In this document: in pieces, positions 62,436-64,000 of the stretch | How the letters are laid out: every line of letters starts with the position of its first letter | How positions within the stretch are numbered: the stretch's first letter is position 1 | Source: Leptospira ryugenii | GTDB taxonomy: Bacteria; Spirochaetota; Leptospiria; Leptospirales; Leptospiraceae | Assembly: GCF_003114855.1 (NCBI RefSeq) | Contig: NZ_BFBB01000008.1 | Span: 496,001 to 560,000, forward strand | Direction: 5' to 3' | Length of the DNA stretch: 64,000 nucleotides | The notes under the pieces: generated by a model | Seen by the model: only the letters and a program-made list of their open reading frames with translations | Database searches by the model: none | Told to the model about the DNA's origin: nothing | Position numbers and translations under genes: made by a program

Positions 62436-64000
62436 ATGAAAGTCAAACGGAAATATACAAACAAAAAGAGAAAGATTCTATGGGGGTATATCCTTTTTTG
62501 TCTTTGTTTACTACTCCCAAACTGCCATTTTGAGTCCATCCAAACTGCAAGGCCATCCATTGATCTCTTCCAAGAAGATACGATTGAATATCTTTGGCTA
62601 CCTTCCGATAGCGATAAAAATCACCCTCAATTCTTGGCAAAGGAAACATTTGCCGTATTTGAAAAGGGTAAACTCGGTGGAAAACCAAATCCAAACCACA
62701 AGTTATGGATTCGGATTCGTAAGCCTCAAAAAGTAGCCTTCTCACAACCTGTTCTTTTTTTGGAAATTGCTTTAGAAAAAATGAAAGTTTTCGAAGGCAA
62801 TGAGCTGATCTATACCTTCTCAGAAACAGATTATGTGTTCCCACACATTATCCCACTGTCTGCTGACAAGGAGGGATTTATATATATAGAATTCGATGGC
62901 ATATACCGTGGCTTCTTAGGCATAGATAGATCTGCTTGGATATTAGAACATCAAGATGCCTATCATCATATGTTCATTCAAAATTTTTTCCGCATATGTC
63001 TTGGACCGGTTTTAGTTTTTTTATCTCTACTTTTCTTCGGAATGTATTTTTTGAATCGAAGTTTGAAGATGAATCTTTTCTTTTCAGCCTTTTTAATGAG
63101 CTGTGCCTGGATTGAAATTACAAATGGTTTTATAGCTTATTTTTGGCAGAACCAATCTCAATTGGTTTCAACAATCCAATACGTAAATTATGCGCTCTGT
63201 CCTCTTATGCTTTTGCTTTTTTTAGCACAAGTCTTTCCTCCCTTCTTTGGGAGTCTCTTTCGTTTGATCTCGTGTATTCATGTTGTATTGTACATAGTGT
63301 ATTTTTTAAGAAATGATAGTGATCCAGTTTCTTTTTTAAATATTGAAGAAGATTTTTCTCTGTGGTTGGTTCCAGAGGCGATTATCGTAATTTATTCATC
63401 AATATATGTTATTTTTAGAAAGCAAAAACATTTAACTCTCATTTCTGTGGGAATCATTATTTTTATTTTTACTGGCATTCATGATGTTTTGGTTGATCTA
63501 GAAATTTTACCATACCGACTTTCTCTAATTCATTTGGGATTGTGGATAGGTGTGGTTGCCTTTGCATACTTTGTCTTTAAGCAATACTTCCAAATGATCC
63601 AATCAATGGACCAGATGAACCAACTTCTAATCCAAAAGAATAAAGATTTGGAAAGACTGATCGCTATTGATAGAGATTTAGATTTAGCACATACATTGCA
63701 AGAATCCTTACTCGCAAAGCGTGAAATCAAAGAATCTTTGATTCACATCAAAAGTTTCAACCAAGCCTTACACAGCGTAGGAGGTGATTACTTTGACTTT
63801 ACTCAGGATAGTATGGGAAATTGGGGTATCATCATCTGTGATGTTGCTGGTCACGGAATTTCATCTGCATTTGTCGCAGCCATGACAAAGATGGCATTCT
63901 CTGCAACAGCTCCTTATATGCAATTTCCTCAAAAGGTTTTGCATTCTATGAATCGAAATTTAACAGGAAAGGTCTCTGGTCTTTTTATTACCTCCTCCTA
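62436..64000 (+). CDS. 7TM sensor with SpoIIE-type phosphatase domain (3' end outside window)
   Basis: Open frame from ATG 62436 to the right edge, about 521 codons seen. N-terminal signal with a lipobox-like LPNC (Cys30). An extracellular beta-rich domain spans about 35-180. Seven hydrophobic helices occupy about 185-390 (7TMR-DISM type), then a coiled linker with MIQSMDQMNQLLIQKN. The SpoIIE/PP2C phosphatase begins with the metal-binding GGDYFDF (~residue 448) and continues WGIIICDVAGHGISSAFVAAM. Such proteins control partner-switching anti-sigma systems. The C-terminus is missing only because the window ends. Confidence 0.85.
   Translation, partial: MKVKRKYTNKKRKILWGYILFCLCLLLPNCHFESIQTARPSIDLFQEDTIEYLWLPSDSDKNHPQFLAKETFAVFEKGKLGGKPNPNHKLWIRIRKPQKVAFSQPVLFLEIALEKMKVFEGNELIYTFSETDYVFPHIIPLSADKEGFIYIEFDGIYRGFLGIDRSAWILEHQDAYHHMFIQNFFRICLGPVLVFLSLLFFGMYFLNRSLKMNLFFSAFLMSCAWIEITNGFIAYFWQNQSQLVSTIQYVNYALCPLMLLLFLAQVFPPFFGSLFRLISCIHVVLYIVYFLRNDSDPVSFLNIEEDFSLWLVPEAIIVIYSSIYVIFRKQKHLTLISVGIIIFIFTGIHDVLVDLEILPYRLSLIHLGLWIGVVAFAYFVFKQYFQMIQSMDQMNQLLIQKNKDLERLIAIDRDLDLAHTLQESLLAKREIKESLIHIKSFNQALHSVGGDYFDFTQDSMGNWGIIICDVAGHGISSAFVAAMTKMAFSATAPYMQFPQKVLHSMNRNLTGKVSGLFITSS

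Overview
The window looks like a chromosomal stretch from a spirochaete of the Leptospira type. This is inferred from several signs: AT-rich but not extreme composition, many lipoproteins with relaxed spirochaetal lipoboxes (for example LINC, VLDC, ILPEC, ISFC), tRNA genes that do not encode CCA, frequent TTG/GTG starts, and very tight packing in which most convergent gene pairs overlap or touch. I see no rRNA, CRISPR array, insertion sequence, phage gene or integrase. The content is mostly housekeeping, envelope and lipid metabolism, with many family-level or unknown proteins. Both ends of the window cut a gene.

Layout. 1-4413: a three-gene cluster of a DUF2126 protein (left end missing), a circularly permuted ATP-grasp/alpha-E protein and a transglutaminase-like protein. 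4417-7245: a Spx/ArsC-like protein divergent from murB, then mltG and a small coiled-coil protein (peptidoglycan theme). 7390-13085: a large surface lipoprotein, a small lipoprotein and a TonB-dependent receptor. 13149-16411: an SPFH lipoprotein, two ankyrin proteins, a DUF937 protein and a secreted serine-hydrolase-like protein. 16420-18780: a DUF3817 membrane protein, a PAS-PAS histidine kinase and tRNA-Gly(TCC). 18868-24022: an M32 carboxypeptidase with a stand-alone FliG-like domain protein, DUF423, a zinc-ribbon protein, an exported protein, a CPBP protease and a LysM-M23 peptidase.

24068-27397 is a coupled four-gene operon: acyl-CoA dehydrogenase, APH-fold kinase, DUF6285 and histidine phosphatase. 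It resembles a split version of the animal ACAD10/ACAD11 proteins and probably handles hydroxylated acyl-CoAs. 27404-30449 holds a lipoprotein, aldo/keto reductase, acylphosphatase, rppH and sixA. 30446-35734 is a TetR regulator divergent from an RND permease, LolA-like protein and outer-membrane barrel, likely a lipid or lipoprotein export system. 35738-39724 has a HEFFH-containing exported protein, tRNA-Pro(GGG) and the copper pair copA-copZ. 39897-43610 has a phasin-like protein, a paraoxonase-like lipoprotein, ruvC and a long acyl-CoA dehydrogenase resembling methylsuccinyl-CoA dehydrogenase.

43754-49386 contains a lipoprotein, START protein, DoxX-like protein, methyltransferase, a large Ser-rich membrane protein with zinc ribbons and a TerB-like protein. 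49506-53785 is a same-strand run of metG, adenylate cyclase, an unusual HisI-like protein and a membrane rhodanese. 53782-57716 has NTF2-like, SRPBCC, GAF-alpha/beta hydrolase and thyX genes. 57784-61153 is a tight operon of a FecR-domain protein ending in a CxxCH motif, an outer-membrane-barrel candidate and a DsbD-like thiol reductase. The window ends with a nitronate-monooxygenase-like enzyme, a small secreted cysteine protein and a 7TM-SpoIIE phosphatase cut by the right edge.

The strongest candidates for new biology are the HisI-like protein whose DCDxD motif sits in an N-terminal extension (52824-53426), the FecR-CxxCH/barrel/DsbD operon (57784-61153), the split ACAD11-like operon (24068-27397) and the histidine kinase with a large insertion in its dimerisation domain (16679-18511).
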